Of a DNA stretch of 43,765 nt, positions 26,898 through 35,444 are shown piece by piece. The translations under genes and the position numbers were made by a program. The notes below the pieces were generated by a model, which saw only the letters and a list, made by a program, of their open reading frames with translations, made no database searches and was not told where the DNA came from. The DNA comes from Paenibacillus naphthalenovorans (GTDB taxonomy: Bacteria; Bacillota; Bacilli; Paenibacillales; NBRC-103111), in contig NZ_FNDY01000036.1 in NCBI RefSeq assembly GCF_900099895.1, forward strand, positions 1-43,765, read 5' to 3'. Positions within the stretch are counted from its first letter, which is position 1. Each line of letters begins with the position of its first letter.

Positions 26898-27236
26898 TTA
26901 CGGCCTGGAGTACGGGGAATACACCGGCGTCTGTACAGTTGGCTGCACGCCGCCGTACCTTGGCGCTAGGGATTCCTGAAACGGCGACGCTATCGCCCCC
27001 TGCGCGGGAATCGTACCTTGTCCGGGAGCCATCCCTACGTTTCCAACCGGGATCGGGTTCTGCTTTTGCAACGTTCCCTCCGCAATTTGGATTGCCCGCT
27101 TTACCATATTGCCCGCATCCTTCGTTCTTATGCCGCCCCAGCCTTCTCGCTGTACGGTTTCGTAGAAGCCGAGATCTTTGGCAAGTTCATATTTGAAAGC
27201 ATCGGACATAACCCCTCTGCGATTTCTGCGCCCCAT
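26898..27236 (-). CDS. sspF: Alpha/beta-type small acid-soluble spore protein, SspF-like, with long C-terminal extension
   Basis: Residues 1-55 are SspF-like ([41 protein letters not shown]), a family that coats spore DNA. About 55 further residues rich in Pro, Gln and Gly follow (58-112); B. subtilis SspF is 61 residues. AGGAGG precedes the ATG. A sigma-G-type promoter lies upstream. The extension could be disordered and protease-exposed, or have a separate binding role; function unknown. Confidence 0.9.
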   Translation of the reverse strand: MGRRNRRGVMSDAFKYELAKDLGFYETVQREGWGGIRTKDAGNMVKRAIQIAEGTLQKQNPIPVGNVGMAPGQGTIPAQGAIASPFQESLAPRYGGVQPTVQTPVYSPYSRP

Positions 27237-27277
27237 AACCTTACCTCCTTCGCTGTTGATTTGAAGTTAGTAAAAGC

Positions 27278-27306
27278 TAGTATGCGCCGATTCCAGGAAA
27301 TCATGC
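27278..27306 (-). promoter_or_regulatory. Sigma-G promoter of sspF-like gene
   Basis: GCATG (27306-27302), 17-bp spacer, perfect CATACTA (27284-27278) on the minus strand, 41 bp upstream of the ATG. It fits forespore expression of a spore DNA-binding protein. Confidence 0.6.
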
Positions 27307-27347
27307 AACTTTATCGACGGCAGCACCGTCTTATGAAGTACACAAGC

Positions 27348-27382
27348 AAAAACGGCTGACCGCTCGAGCAAGCCAACCGTTT
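27348..27382 (-). terminator. Terminator of veg
   Basis: Imperfect stem AAACGG...CCGTTT with central GCTCGAGC and a TTTTTG tail on the minus strand, just past the veg stop. Confidence 0.82.
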
Positions 27383-27387
27383 ATGTA

Positions 27388-27660
27388 TTATTGTTGTATT
27401 GTAATCCGCACTTCTCCGTCATCGCCTTGCACTGTCACTTCAACCGATTCCGTCAAAATGTCTGCGTAGCTGTAAGAAACGCGCTTGAAGGTCTGGTGTT
27501 CCTGATCCAGCTTCACAATAAATACGGAAGGATAGGTTTCCTCCAATACACCGGATCTTTCGATGGTCTTGCGGCGACCGCCATTTGCTTTTAACATGAT
27601 CTTTTGTCCGACATGAGGTTCCAAACTGCGTTTGATATCCAACAGCGTATTTTTAGCCAT
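27388..27660 (-). CDS. veg: Veg protein, biofilm-associated regulator
   Basis: 90 residues of the Veg family (DUF1021): [36 protein letters not shown]. In B. subtilis Veg raises biofilm matrix expression by acting on SinR; it is highly expressed. GAGGTGG lies before the ATG. Two consensus sigma-A promoters in tandem drive it. Confidence 0.96.
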   Translation of the reverse strand: MAKNTLLDIKRSLEPHVGQKIMLKANGGRRKTIERSGVLEETYPSVFIVKLDQEHQTFKRVSYSYADILTESVEVTVQGDDGEVRITIQQ

Positions 27661-27687
27661 TGATCACTACCACCTCTTTCCTATTTA

Positions 27688-27716
27688 ATTATAACGCAAC
27701 AAAGGTAGTATGTCAA
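27688..27716 (-). promoter_or_regulatory. veg proximal sigma-A promoter (full consensus)
   Basis: TTGACA (27716-27711), exactly 17 bp, TATAAT (27693-27688) on the minus strand, 27 bp upstream of the ATG. Confidence 0.9.
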
Positions 27717-27728
27717 TTTAAGCTGAAT

Positions 27729-27758
27729 ATTATATCAGCCATACAAACGTGTTGTCAA
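27729..27758 (-). promoter_or_regulatory. veg distal sigma-A promoter (full consensus)
   Basis: TTGACA (27758-27753), 18 bp, TATAAT (27734-27729) on the minus strand, 41 bp upstream of the proximal promoter. B. subtilis veg also has two promoters. Confidence 0.85.
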
Positions 27759-27860
27759 TGACTTTTTTTCCTTGGTTTCTGCAGAAAAACATAAATCACC
27801 TTTACTTTCATTCACAGAATTGTCAAAAATTATTCTGGATGGATTGGAGAATTGAAAAAG

Positions 27861-27884
27861 AAAAAAAGCACCTTTCGGCGCTTA
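27861..27884 (-). terminator. Terminator of yabG
   Basis: Stem AGCGCC / GGTGCT closed by a GAAA tetraloop and followed by seven T residues on the minus strand; it overlaps the yabG stop codon. Confidence 0.82.
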
Positions 27885-28760
27885 AGTCTGATTTGCGTGT
27901 TGAATTTTGGGCACGCCCCGGCGATAGCTGCCTCGTGATTCTATGCCGCCGAGCCCCTCCAAACCACTGTGTGTGAGCCCAATGACATCTACGATATTCA
28001 CCGTATCGCGAATGGGCGTAAAAGCCACTTTAGCCGCGATGCACAACGGGTCAAGAGCATGAATCAGCACACGGGCGGGGGAACTGGCATAATTGGCTCC
28101 GGCTTGCAGCAGCGCTTCAAAATGGGATTGGCACGCACCGGCGATAATCGTCAATGCGTCACGGTTTTTTTCATATTGCCTTGCTGCGTGCACCGCATTC
28201 ACGAAATTATGCGAATTTTTGTAACTGCTAAGCGAGGTAATGTCCCCTCTACTCCGGTGCTTCAGAAGGCCGTCATGTCCGGTCACCACTACAATATCGG
28301 GCTGGATTTGGGGCAGCAGGCGGTAGAGCGCATCAGCCATATGGGCTTCCGTCACATAGAATCCTTCGGCCGGTACCCGGAGCTCTCCGTATAAGACCAT
28401 GCATTTGCGCAGATAAACTGGATCGCCATCCAGATGCAGCACTTTACCCGGCACGTCAAAATAAGTCGGACGTGACTTGGGCGCCGCACCCGGAGCTGTG
28501 CTGCTATCCCCCGCGTTCGGGCTTGCTTGAGATTGCGATGCATTCGTGCGCCTCATGGCATCCAACCATTTCGGACGGATCAAACCCAAATATTGAAAAG
28601 GATCGAGCTGAGGCATGGGTTCCAAATCCGGAAGCGGAGCATCGGCCAAAAGCCGCAGCTCTACTCCGCGGAGCACCGCCTGCTGCTGCCTGATTTCTTG
28701 GATTTTGAAAACTATGTCACCGCCATACGACTTACGAGTGACGAGGTCTCCCTGTTTCAT
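27882..28760 (-). CDS. yabG: Spore coat-associated protease YabG
   Basis: Sporulation-specific peptidase that trims coat and SASP-related proteins in Bacilli. 292 residues, matching B. subtilis YabG (290): N-terminal MKQGDLVTRKSYGGDIVFKI, PDIVVVTGHDGLL, SHFEALLQAGANYASSP. AGGAGG with 10-nt spacing before the ATG. A sigma-K-type promoter is present, as known for yabG. An acidic insertion with Ser/Ala (about 68-95) looks like a flexible linker. Confidence 0.94.
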   Translation of the reverse strand: MKQGDLVTRKSYGGDIVFKIQEIRQQQAVLRGVELRLLADAPLPDLEPMPQLDPFQYLGLIRPKWLDAMRRTNASQSQASPNAGDSSTAPGAAPKSRPTYFDVPGKVLHLDGDPVYLRKCMVLYGELRVPAEGFYVTEAHMADALYRLLPQIQPDIVVVTGHDGLLKHRSRGDITSLSSYKNSHNFVNAVHAARQYEKNRDALTIIAGACQSHFEALLQAGANYASSPARVLIHALDPLCIAAKVAFTPIRDTVNIVDVIGLTHSGLEGLGGIESRGSYRRGVPKIQHANQT

Positions 28761-28780
28761 GGCTGCATCGCCTCCTCGTC

Positions 28781-28809
28781 TATCGTATGGCGAATATAGG
28801 CAAATGGTG
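28781..28809 (-). promoter_or_regulatory. Candidate sigma-K promoter of yabG
   Basis: CACC (28809-28806), 16-bp spacer, CATACGATA (28789-28781) on the minus strand, matching mACm / CATANNNTA. It partly overlaps a perfect inverted repeat. Confidence 0.52.
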
Positions 28810-28826
28810 CAGGTGAATTGCCTATA
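28795..28826. repeat. 9-bp perfect inverted repeat between rsmA and yabG
   Basis: TATAGGCAA (28795-28803) and TTGCCTATA (28818-28826) flank a 14-nt loop. There is no T tract on either side, so a simple terminator is unlikely. The left arm lies within the yabG promoter spacer. Confidence 0.6.
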
Positions 28827-28841
28827 ACCCCTATGGAGGAG

Positions 28842-30319
<1,478 letters not shown>

Positions 30320-30427
30320 GGAATTCGTCCGTACCTACTTTCGCAGCAAGAGAAAAGAAGAGGGACGTTAGCCGTACCTCTTCTTCATCTGTTCTATATA
30401 TGATGAGTCTGCCCTAATTGCCCATCC

Positions 30428-31567
30428 TTAATCAGCCGACGGCTTCTTTGGACCGATGACATATACGGTTGCGCCATGTTTTGTTCCGAAGCGCAAAGCA
30501 TAATCATGGCTGTCGAAATAAACGTCGATTTTATTTCCTTTGACTGCGCTGCCGGTGTCTTCCGCTCTGCGGAAGCCCAGACCTTCAATATAAACCCACC
30601 AGCCTATCGGAATGACCTTTGGATCGACTGCAATCGTGCGACCTTCCGTTACTCTCGTACCTGATGCCGTGATTCCATACTGCGGATGATCCGGATCCTT
30701 GCCTGTCGAGGCCGGTCCCGCGCTATACGCAGTGAGCTTCACGTTATTGATGACCTGTTTAACGTCGAACTTCACGCCGTTTCTGGTCACCTGTTCCAAG
30801 GTTGGCGAAGACGAAGAGAGTGTTACTACGGGATTCTTCGTTCCCACCGCAATAATTTTTTGCACACTTTGGGTTTGAATCTTTTCGTCAACGATTTGTT
30901 CGGATACGAGCACACCGTCTTCATAGACTTTTTCTTTCTTCTTGAGCAGAACGCCCTCTTGTCCTTCTTGAATAACCTGTTCTTTGCCTCTGATCAGCTT
31001 CGGCTCCGTCTTTTTTACCGTTTCGAAAGCGATCGGTTCTTTGATTTCCTCAACATTTTTCTTGACACGGACGATCTTGACTTCACTATTTTCGTTTATT
31101 GCCGCATTCAAAGCGGGAGTCACTTTATCAAGTTCACTGAGCTTGATCTTCTGATCGTCAAATAGCTGTTTGACCGTCTTTCCTGTCGTATATACGGTCT
31201 TGGTTTGCCCACCGTCTGTCAATTGTACCGGCTTGGCTTTCTCGATAATAATTCGATCTCCCGATTCCACCGAATCATCCAGAGAATGCGACACACGGTC
31301 GTGTTCACCGACAGAGATGCCTTGCTCATCCAGTATATGCTGCAGAACTGATTCTCTAGTTTGGAAAGTTTGCTCTTTTCCGTCTACAACAACCGATACG
31401 CTTTTGATTGACGTACCGTAATACATGATTAAAAACATGAAAGTCATAGCGAATAATATGAGTGCAATGATCGATATCATACGCAAGTTTTCATGCTTCC
31501 ATCGCAATGCGAAGGACAAGCTGGATGATCGTCTTTCATGGGTTTGTTCAGGTGTCACAACGCCCAC
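30428..31567 (-). CDS. yabE: YabE-like cell-wall protein with DUF348, G5 and 3D domains
   Basis: 379 residues. One membrane anchor (about 31-50), DUF348 repeats (about 53-160, pattern VVVDGKEQTFQTRESVLQHIL), a G5 domain (about 190-265) and a C-terminal 3D domain with Asp residues (AVDPKVIPIG, GNKIDVYFDSH). The layout resembles resuscitation-promoting factor-like muralytic proteins; 3D domains cut peptidoglycan glycan strands. GTG start with AGGAGG at 9 nt. A c-di-AMP riboswitch and terminator lie 200 bp upstream, so expression should fall when c-di-AMP is high. Confidence 0.93.
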   Translation of the reverse strand: MGVVTPEQTHERRSSSLSFALRWKHENLRMISIIALILFAMTFMFLIMYYGTSIKSVSVVVDGKEQTFQTRESVLQHILDEQGISVGEHDRVSHSLDDSVESGDRIIIEKAKPVQLTDGGQTKTVYTTGKTVKQLFDDQKIKLSELDKVTPALNAAINENSEVKIVRVKKNVEEIKEPIAFETVKKTEPKLIRGKEQVIQEGQEGVLLKKKEKVYEDGVLVSEQIVDEKIQTQSVQKIIAVGTKNPVVTLSSSSPTLEQVTRNGVKFDVKQVINNVKLTAYSAGPASTGKDPDHPQYGITASGTRVTEGRTIAVDPKVIPIGWWVYIEGLGFRRAEDTGSAVKGNKIDVYFDSHDYALRFGTKHGATVYVIGPKKPSAD

Positions 31568-31765
31568 TTGTTCGGTCCTCCTTAAAGCCCCGCCATCCGA
31601 GTGTTATGCATGATTAGATCTGACGCGACTATGGTAAAGTATATTCTTCTCCAATTACCAACGTTTGCTTCAACGGCTATCAGAACCGTACTTGCCTAAG
31701 GCCACCTCCTGGAATCTTATTTTTTATGAACCGGCTTGGATCGTTATCCCAATGACGGGGGAATA
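31568..31765 (-). other. Long 5' leader between riboswitch terminator and yabE
   Basis: About 200 bp without a convincing gene. On the minus strand an AGGAGGTGG sequence occurs near 31705, but no sensible ORF follows. Full-length transcripts that escape the terminator would carry this untranslated stretch. Confidence 0.5.
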
Positions 31766-31810
31766 CAAAAAAAAGTCAGCGGAGAAGAGGAACCTTCCCG
31801 TGACTTTTCT
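31766..31810 (-). terminator. Riboswitch-controlled terminator upstream of yabE
   Basis: Stem AAAAGTCAGCGGAGAAG (31771-31787) with CTTCCCGTGACTTTT (31794-31808) and a run of eight T residues on the minus strand. It directly follows the c-di-AMP aptamer and a smaller AT-rich hairpin (31804-31832). Confidence 0.85.
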
Positions 31811-31854
31811 CATTTTCCTCAAAATGAAAAGTTAAGCCGACGACAATCGTTACC

Positions 31855-32026
31855 TCTCTCTTAACGCTTACGAGGTTAGCTGACGGATTCGGACTTGAGA
31901 GTCGCCCTACTCGGAAGCAGCTGCCTGCCCCAAGATTCACCCCTATAAACACCACGTTCATCAACAGCGTAGCGCTGTGACATCCGTGATGCGGTTCCCC
32001 CGTTCCCTTACGGAACTCAGCGATGT
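31855..32026 (-). ncRNA. c-di-AMP riboswitch (ydaO/yuaA class)
   Basis: On the minus strand the conserved blocks appear in order: ACGGGGGAACC near 31990-32003, GGGGTGAATC near 31934-31944, GAGTAGGGC near 31908, then CCGAATCCGTCAGCTAACCT and CGTAAGCGTTAA at 31861-31892. These are the recognisable signature of the ydaO-yuaA aptamer. Ligand binding favours termination. In Gram-positives this class often controls cell-wall remodelling genes, in line with yabE. Sequence 32027-32256 upstream is AT-rich; a weak promoter (TTTACA, 18 bp, TACACT) is possible near 32050-32090. Confidence 0.93.
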
Positions 32027-32256
32027 TGGAATTTTGGCAATCGTATGAAGTTAATATTGAGTGTACGATGTGAAGGCTGGAATTGTAAAGTATACAAACT
32101 TTGAAAAAAATCTCGGATTTTACTCAATTATCATTGTTTTTTATTAATTTTTAAACCAAAACCATCTTTTTCTCCATTGGTCACAGTTTTTTGTTTTGTT
32201 TTCTTCGATTATCTTGTTTTGTATAAAAAAAGACATGTGTTCTTTTGTGTGAAAAT

Positions 32257-33024
32257 TCACTTTATACCGAAAATGGATATGGCATTCCTCGAGGTAATCC
32301 CGGCCAATTCTTCCAGTGAAATGCCCTTGATTTGGGCCGCCGTCTCAGCTACAAGACGAACGTAAGACGATTCATTCCGCTTGCCCCGATACGGATGAGG
32401 AGCAAGGTAAGGCGCGTCCGTTTCAATAAGCAGCCGATCGAGCGGAACTTTTTCCAGCACCTCCTTGGGCTGTTTTGCATTCTTAAACGTGACCGGTCCT
32501 CCAAACGAGATATAGAAATTCATGTCAAGGCACATTTTGGCTGTTTCCCAGCTCCCGGAGTAACAATGCATCACACCGCCAACCTCCGCCGCCTTTTCTT
32601 CGCGCAAAATTTGCACAACATCGTGATGCGCATCCCGGTTATGGATGACAATCGGCATGCCGAGCTTACGTGCGAGCCGGATTTGCTCACGAAACACACG
32701 GGCTTGTACATCCTTTGGAGACGTATCCCAATAGTAATCCAGCCCGATTTCTCCTATAGCTACCACCTTCTCATGGCGGCAAAGCGATTCGATCCATTCC
32801 AAATCGTCCGGGGTCATATCCTTTGCGTCTGTCGGATGCCAACCCACGGTCGAATAGATAAAGTCATACTGTTCTGCCAAAGCGATGGAGCTGGGAATGG
32901 TTTCCCTGTTAAATCCGACATTGATCATGTGACTAATTCCGTTCTCTCTTGCCCTTTGAATCACTTCGTGTCGATCTTCATCGAATGCCTGTACGTTTAG
33001 ATGCACATGCGTGTCGATCAGCAT
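32257..33024 (-). CDS. tatD: TatD-family metal-dependent DNase (YabD)
   Basis: TIM-barrel metallohydrolase. 255 residues: metal ligands in LIDTHVHLN, VGWHP, IGEIGLDYYWD, VIHNRDAH, MHCYSGS and LLIETDAPYL. Family members act as 3'-5' DNases. The ATG at 33024 (MLIDTH) has GGGG about 9 nt upstream and matches family N-termini; the frame is open to 33057. It follows the HD gene by 36 bp. Confidence 0.94.
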   Translation of the reverse strand: MLIDTHVHLNVQAFDEDRHEVIQRARENGISHMINVGFNRETIPSSIALAEQYDFIYSTVGWHPTDAKDMTPDDLEWIESLCRHEKVVAIGEIGLDYYWDTSPKDVQARVFREQIRLARKLGMPIVIHNRDAHHDVVQILREEKAAEVGGVMHCYSGSWETAKMCLDMNFYISFGGPVTFKNAKQPKEVLEKVPLDRLLIETDAPYLAPHPYRGKRNESSYVRLVAETAAQIKGISLEELAGITSRNAISIFGIK

Positions 33025-33060
33025 ATGAACATACCCCTTTCTTCGCCATTGCGACAATGT

Positions 33061-34347
33061 TCAGGACAGACCTAACAGGATGCGAACATCAGCGTCCAGT
33101 TCCTGCAGATGGTTCAACAGCAGCTCATGAGGGTAATACAAATGGTATTTCCCCATATGAATACCGCTGATCGAGCGGACAATCTCCGATTTGCAGGAGA
33201 TCTCCGATAATGTGTTTTTGGAATCCAGCAGCAAGATAGGCAACTTCTCATCCTGCTCTCCGGGACGGTACACATCATACGACAGATCCGACGGGAAATC
33301 AATTTTCAGGTAATAATCCGGATCGATTCCAAAGCTTTGCAGCAAGCTTCCCAGGCGTTCCATCAGTTGAGTGTCGATACGCTCGAGCGTTATATATTTG
33401 AACAAACGCCGCTGCAAAAACCGGGAGCACAGATCGGAGAGAATCGGATCTTTCTCCAGGGACCACTGCATCAAGACGGTTTGCATGAACGCTTCGTCCA
33501 AGAAGTAATATTCGTCTACCGTCAACTGCTGCTGAAACAGCTTATGCAGCGGAGCAATCATAAACTGGAACCGGTATCCCTCCTCATAAAGCTTTTTGGC
33601 TCTTTGGAAAATACTGTGGAGCACCACTTCCGCGCTGCGGGTTACCGGATGAAAATAAACCTGCCAATACATTTGATATCGTGACATCAAATAATCTTCC
33701 ACAGCATGCATGCCGCTCTCTTTGACTACAATATGTCCCTGGTACGGGCGCATGACCCGAAGAATCCGATCTAAATCAAAGGTACCGTAATTCACCCCGG
33801 TAAAATAAGCGTCCCGAATCAAATAATCCATCCGGTCGGCGTCCAGCTGGCTGGATACAAGACTGACGACGATTTCTCTGTGATACGTTTTGGAGATGAC
33901 GTCAGCCACTTGCCGAGGGAATGCCGGAGATACGCGCCGCAGCACTTGATTGACTTCCGTATCCCCCAGAACAATGCGGCACGACCATTCTTCATGGTGG
34001 CTCCCGAACGTCTTTTCAATGGAATGGGAGAACGGACCGTGTCCAACATCATGCAGCAAAGCAGCGCACAGGCACAGCAGTCGTTCCTCTTTGGGCCAAT
34101 CCTCATACTGATTCCGTTCAAACTGGGATATAATCCTGCGTGTGACTTCATAAACACCAAGCGAATGAGAAAACCGGCTGTGTTCTGCACCGTGAAAGGT
34201 CAAAAAGCATGTGCCAAGCTGACGGATACGGCGCAGCCTTTGAAATTCTTTTGTATTGATCAGATCCCAAATCGTTTGGTCTTGCACATAAATATACTTA
34301 TGTACCGGATCCTTGAACACCTTTTCTTCTTTCATCGGCGTGCTCAT
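33061..34347 (-). CDS. HD-domain phosphohydrolase (YwfO-like, dGTPase-related)
   Basis: 428 residues. HD-superfamily ligands: H in HGAEHSRFSHSLG (~54-60), HD in LLHDVGHGPFSHS (~98) and D in SQLDADRMDYLIRDA (~168). Related proteins include dGTP triphosphohydrolases (SAMHD1-like) and B. subtilis YwfO; substrate is not determined here. AGGAGG before the ATG. Gene order differs from B. subtilis, where metS lies between abrB and tatD. The upstream region has three Spo0A-type boxes. Confidence 0.88.
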   Translation of the reverse strand: MSTPMKEEKVFKDPVHKYIYVQDQTIWDLINTKEFQRLRRIRQLGTCFLTFHGAEHSRFSHSLGVYEVTRRIISQFERNQYEDWPKEERLLCLCAALLHDVGHGPFSHSIEKTFGSHHEEWSCRIVLGDTEVNQVLRRVSPAFPRQVADVISKTYHREIVVSLVSSQLDADRMDYLIRDAYFTGVNYGTFDLDRILRVMRPYQGHIVVKESGMHAVEDYLMSRYQMYWQVYFHPVTRSAEVVLHSIFQRAKKLYEEGYRFQFMIAPLHKLFQQQLTVDEYYFLDEAFMQTVLMQWSLEKDPILSDLCSRFLQRRLFKYITLERIDTQLMERLGSLLQSFGIDPDYYLKIDFPSDLSYDVYRPGEQDEKLPILLLDSKNTLSEISCKSEIVRSISGIHMGKYHLYYPHELLLNHLQELDADVRILLGLS

Positions 34348-34376
34348 AGCTTTCCTCCTTGATCAATGAACTATTA

Positions 34377-34426
34377 TTCGACAAACAAATCAGTATATTT
34401 GATAATTTTGTCGAATTATGTCGATT
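34377..34426 (-). promoter_or_regulatory. HD-gene promoter with three Spo0A boxes
   Basis: Perfect boxes TTCGACAAA (34377-34385, plus strand) and TTTGTCGAA (34407-34415), plus ATGTCGATT (34418-34426). On the minus strand TCGACA (34424-34419) and TATACT (34397-34392) are 21 bp apart, the spacing of Spo0A-activated sigma-A promoters. The 34377 box lies downstream of the -10. Confidence 0.55.
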
Positions 34427-34614
34427 TTACTTTCCAATCCTTACTTTTTTTTCTATGTAAACGGTGAAATAAAATAATGAAAAATCGTATTTTTTGTGAC
34501 AATACACTTTGCAAAAATGTGTGATATCTCACATTTTACTCGATTTTTTCTTTAAGATATAACAAATACAGAGTCATATTCCATAAAATAACATGAAATT
34601 GACTCAATTTTTAG

Positions 34615-34643
34615 TTGACTATTTTTGGAATGGTTGGTATCAT
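34615..34643 (+). promoter_or_regulatory. Sigma-A promoter of abrB
   Basis: TTGACT (34615-34620), 17 bp, TATCAT (34638-34643). Expected start near 34650, about 80 bp before the ATG. Upstream 34430-34610 is very AT-rich with no gene. Confidence 0.65.
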
Positions 34644-34657
34644 ATTCGTAAAGAATT

Positions 34658-34676
34658 ATGTCGAATCATGACGATT
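34658..34676 (+). promoter_or_regulatory. Tandem Spo0A boxes downstream of the abrB promoter
   Basis: ATGTCGAAT (34658-34666) and ATGACGATT (34668-34676) closely resemble the tandem 0A boxes (TTGTCGAAT, ATGACGAAG) through which Spo0A~P represses B. subtilis abrB from just past the start site. Confidence 0.75.
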
Positions 34677-34731
34677 AATTTTCTTCCAAAATGCTTCTTA
34701 CTTATACTTCTTGGAGAGGGGAATTTTTATT

Positions 34732-34986
34732 ATGATGAAATCTACAGGTATCGTAAGAAAAGTTGATGAGCTGGGTCGTGTCGTTATTCCTATCGAACTT
34801 CGCAGAACGTTAGGCATTGGCGAAAAAGATGCTCTTGAAATTTACGTAGACGGAGAGCGCATTATGTTGAAGAAATATGAGCCGGCCTGTATCTTCTGCG
34901 GCAATGCTGAGAACGTCTCTTATTTCAAAGGGAAAATTGTCTGTCATGAATGTTTATCTGAAATGCCAATACCTGTGACAAAATAA
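34732..34986 (+). CDS. abrB: Transition-state regulator AbrB with CxxC...CxxC C-terminus
   Basis: 84 residues from ATG at 34732. Residues 1-50 are nearly identical to B. subtilis AbrB (KSTGIVRKVDELGRVVIPIE), giving the swapped-hairpin DNA-binding dimer. The C-terminus differs: CIFC (53-56) and CHEC (71-74) form a likely zinc knuckle in place of the usual coiled oligomerisation domain. GGAGAGGGG lies about 10 nt upstream. It is on the plus strand, divergent from the HD gene, as abrB is opposed to its neighbours in B. subtilis. Confidence 0.95.
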   Translation: MMKSTGIVRKVDELGRVVIPIELRRTLGIGEKDALEIYVDGERIMLKKYEPACIFCGNAENVSYFKGKIVCHECLSEMPIPVTK

Positions 34987-35056
34987 AAAAAATAAGGTAT
35001 AATGAAGATAGCAATTTTATCTAAGGTAATTCTAACCTTTTTCATATCTCCTCTAT

Positions 35057-35097
35057 AACCCCGATTCGTGGTTTCCTCGAATTAGGGTTCTTTTTTT
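35057..35097 (+). terminator. Terminator of abrB
   Basis: Stem AACCCCGATTCG (35057-35068) with CGAATTAGGGTT (35078-35089), then CTTTTTTT on the plus strand. Confidence 0.88.
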
Positions 35098-35444
35098 AAT
35101 CAACCCCCTAAATCCCCCTTCCAAGGGGGACCCCATGGGCGGCTGCCCCTGGACCCCGCTCGGCGCCTTGATGGACGTTTGGGCGGGAGGAGCGCTAACG
35201 TTCGGAATCACCTCTTGGATGAGGTGATCGGGCACACGCTTGATTGCGGCGTTCTTCCGTTGGAGTGCATGTCCGGACTTTGGGTGTTTTTTGGAGCGAC
35301 TGACCGCCGTGGGGACGCACCCGAGGCAAACCTCGACAGCTCTTGTTCGGGCAAAGTGAGCTCGCTGCCAAGGCAGCATCGCAAGATCAAAGGCAAGGTC
35401 AACCACAACAACAAAACCCACAAACCAAAAAGCAAAACTAAAAA
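35098..35444. repeat. GC-rich block with two strong hairpins, no convincing gene
   Basis: Between abrB and rsmI. Contains palindrome CCCCCTT-CC-AAGGGGG (35114-35129) and inverted repeat ATCACCTC / GAGGTGAT (35207-35228). Base composition shifts from GC-rich (35100-35340) to A-rich (35395-35445). Open frames exist on both strands but lack Shine-Dalgarno sites and look like neither a family nor each other. It may be a dispersed intergenic repeat or decayed insertion. Confidence 0.4.

Noticed and set aside
31776..31964. Minus-strand 62-codon frame upstream of yabE
   Set aside because: Lies inside the c-di-AMP aptamer and terminator.
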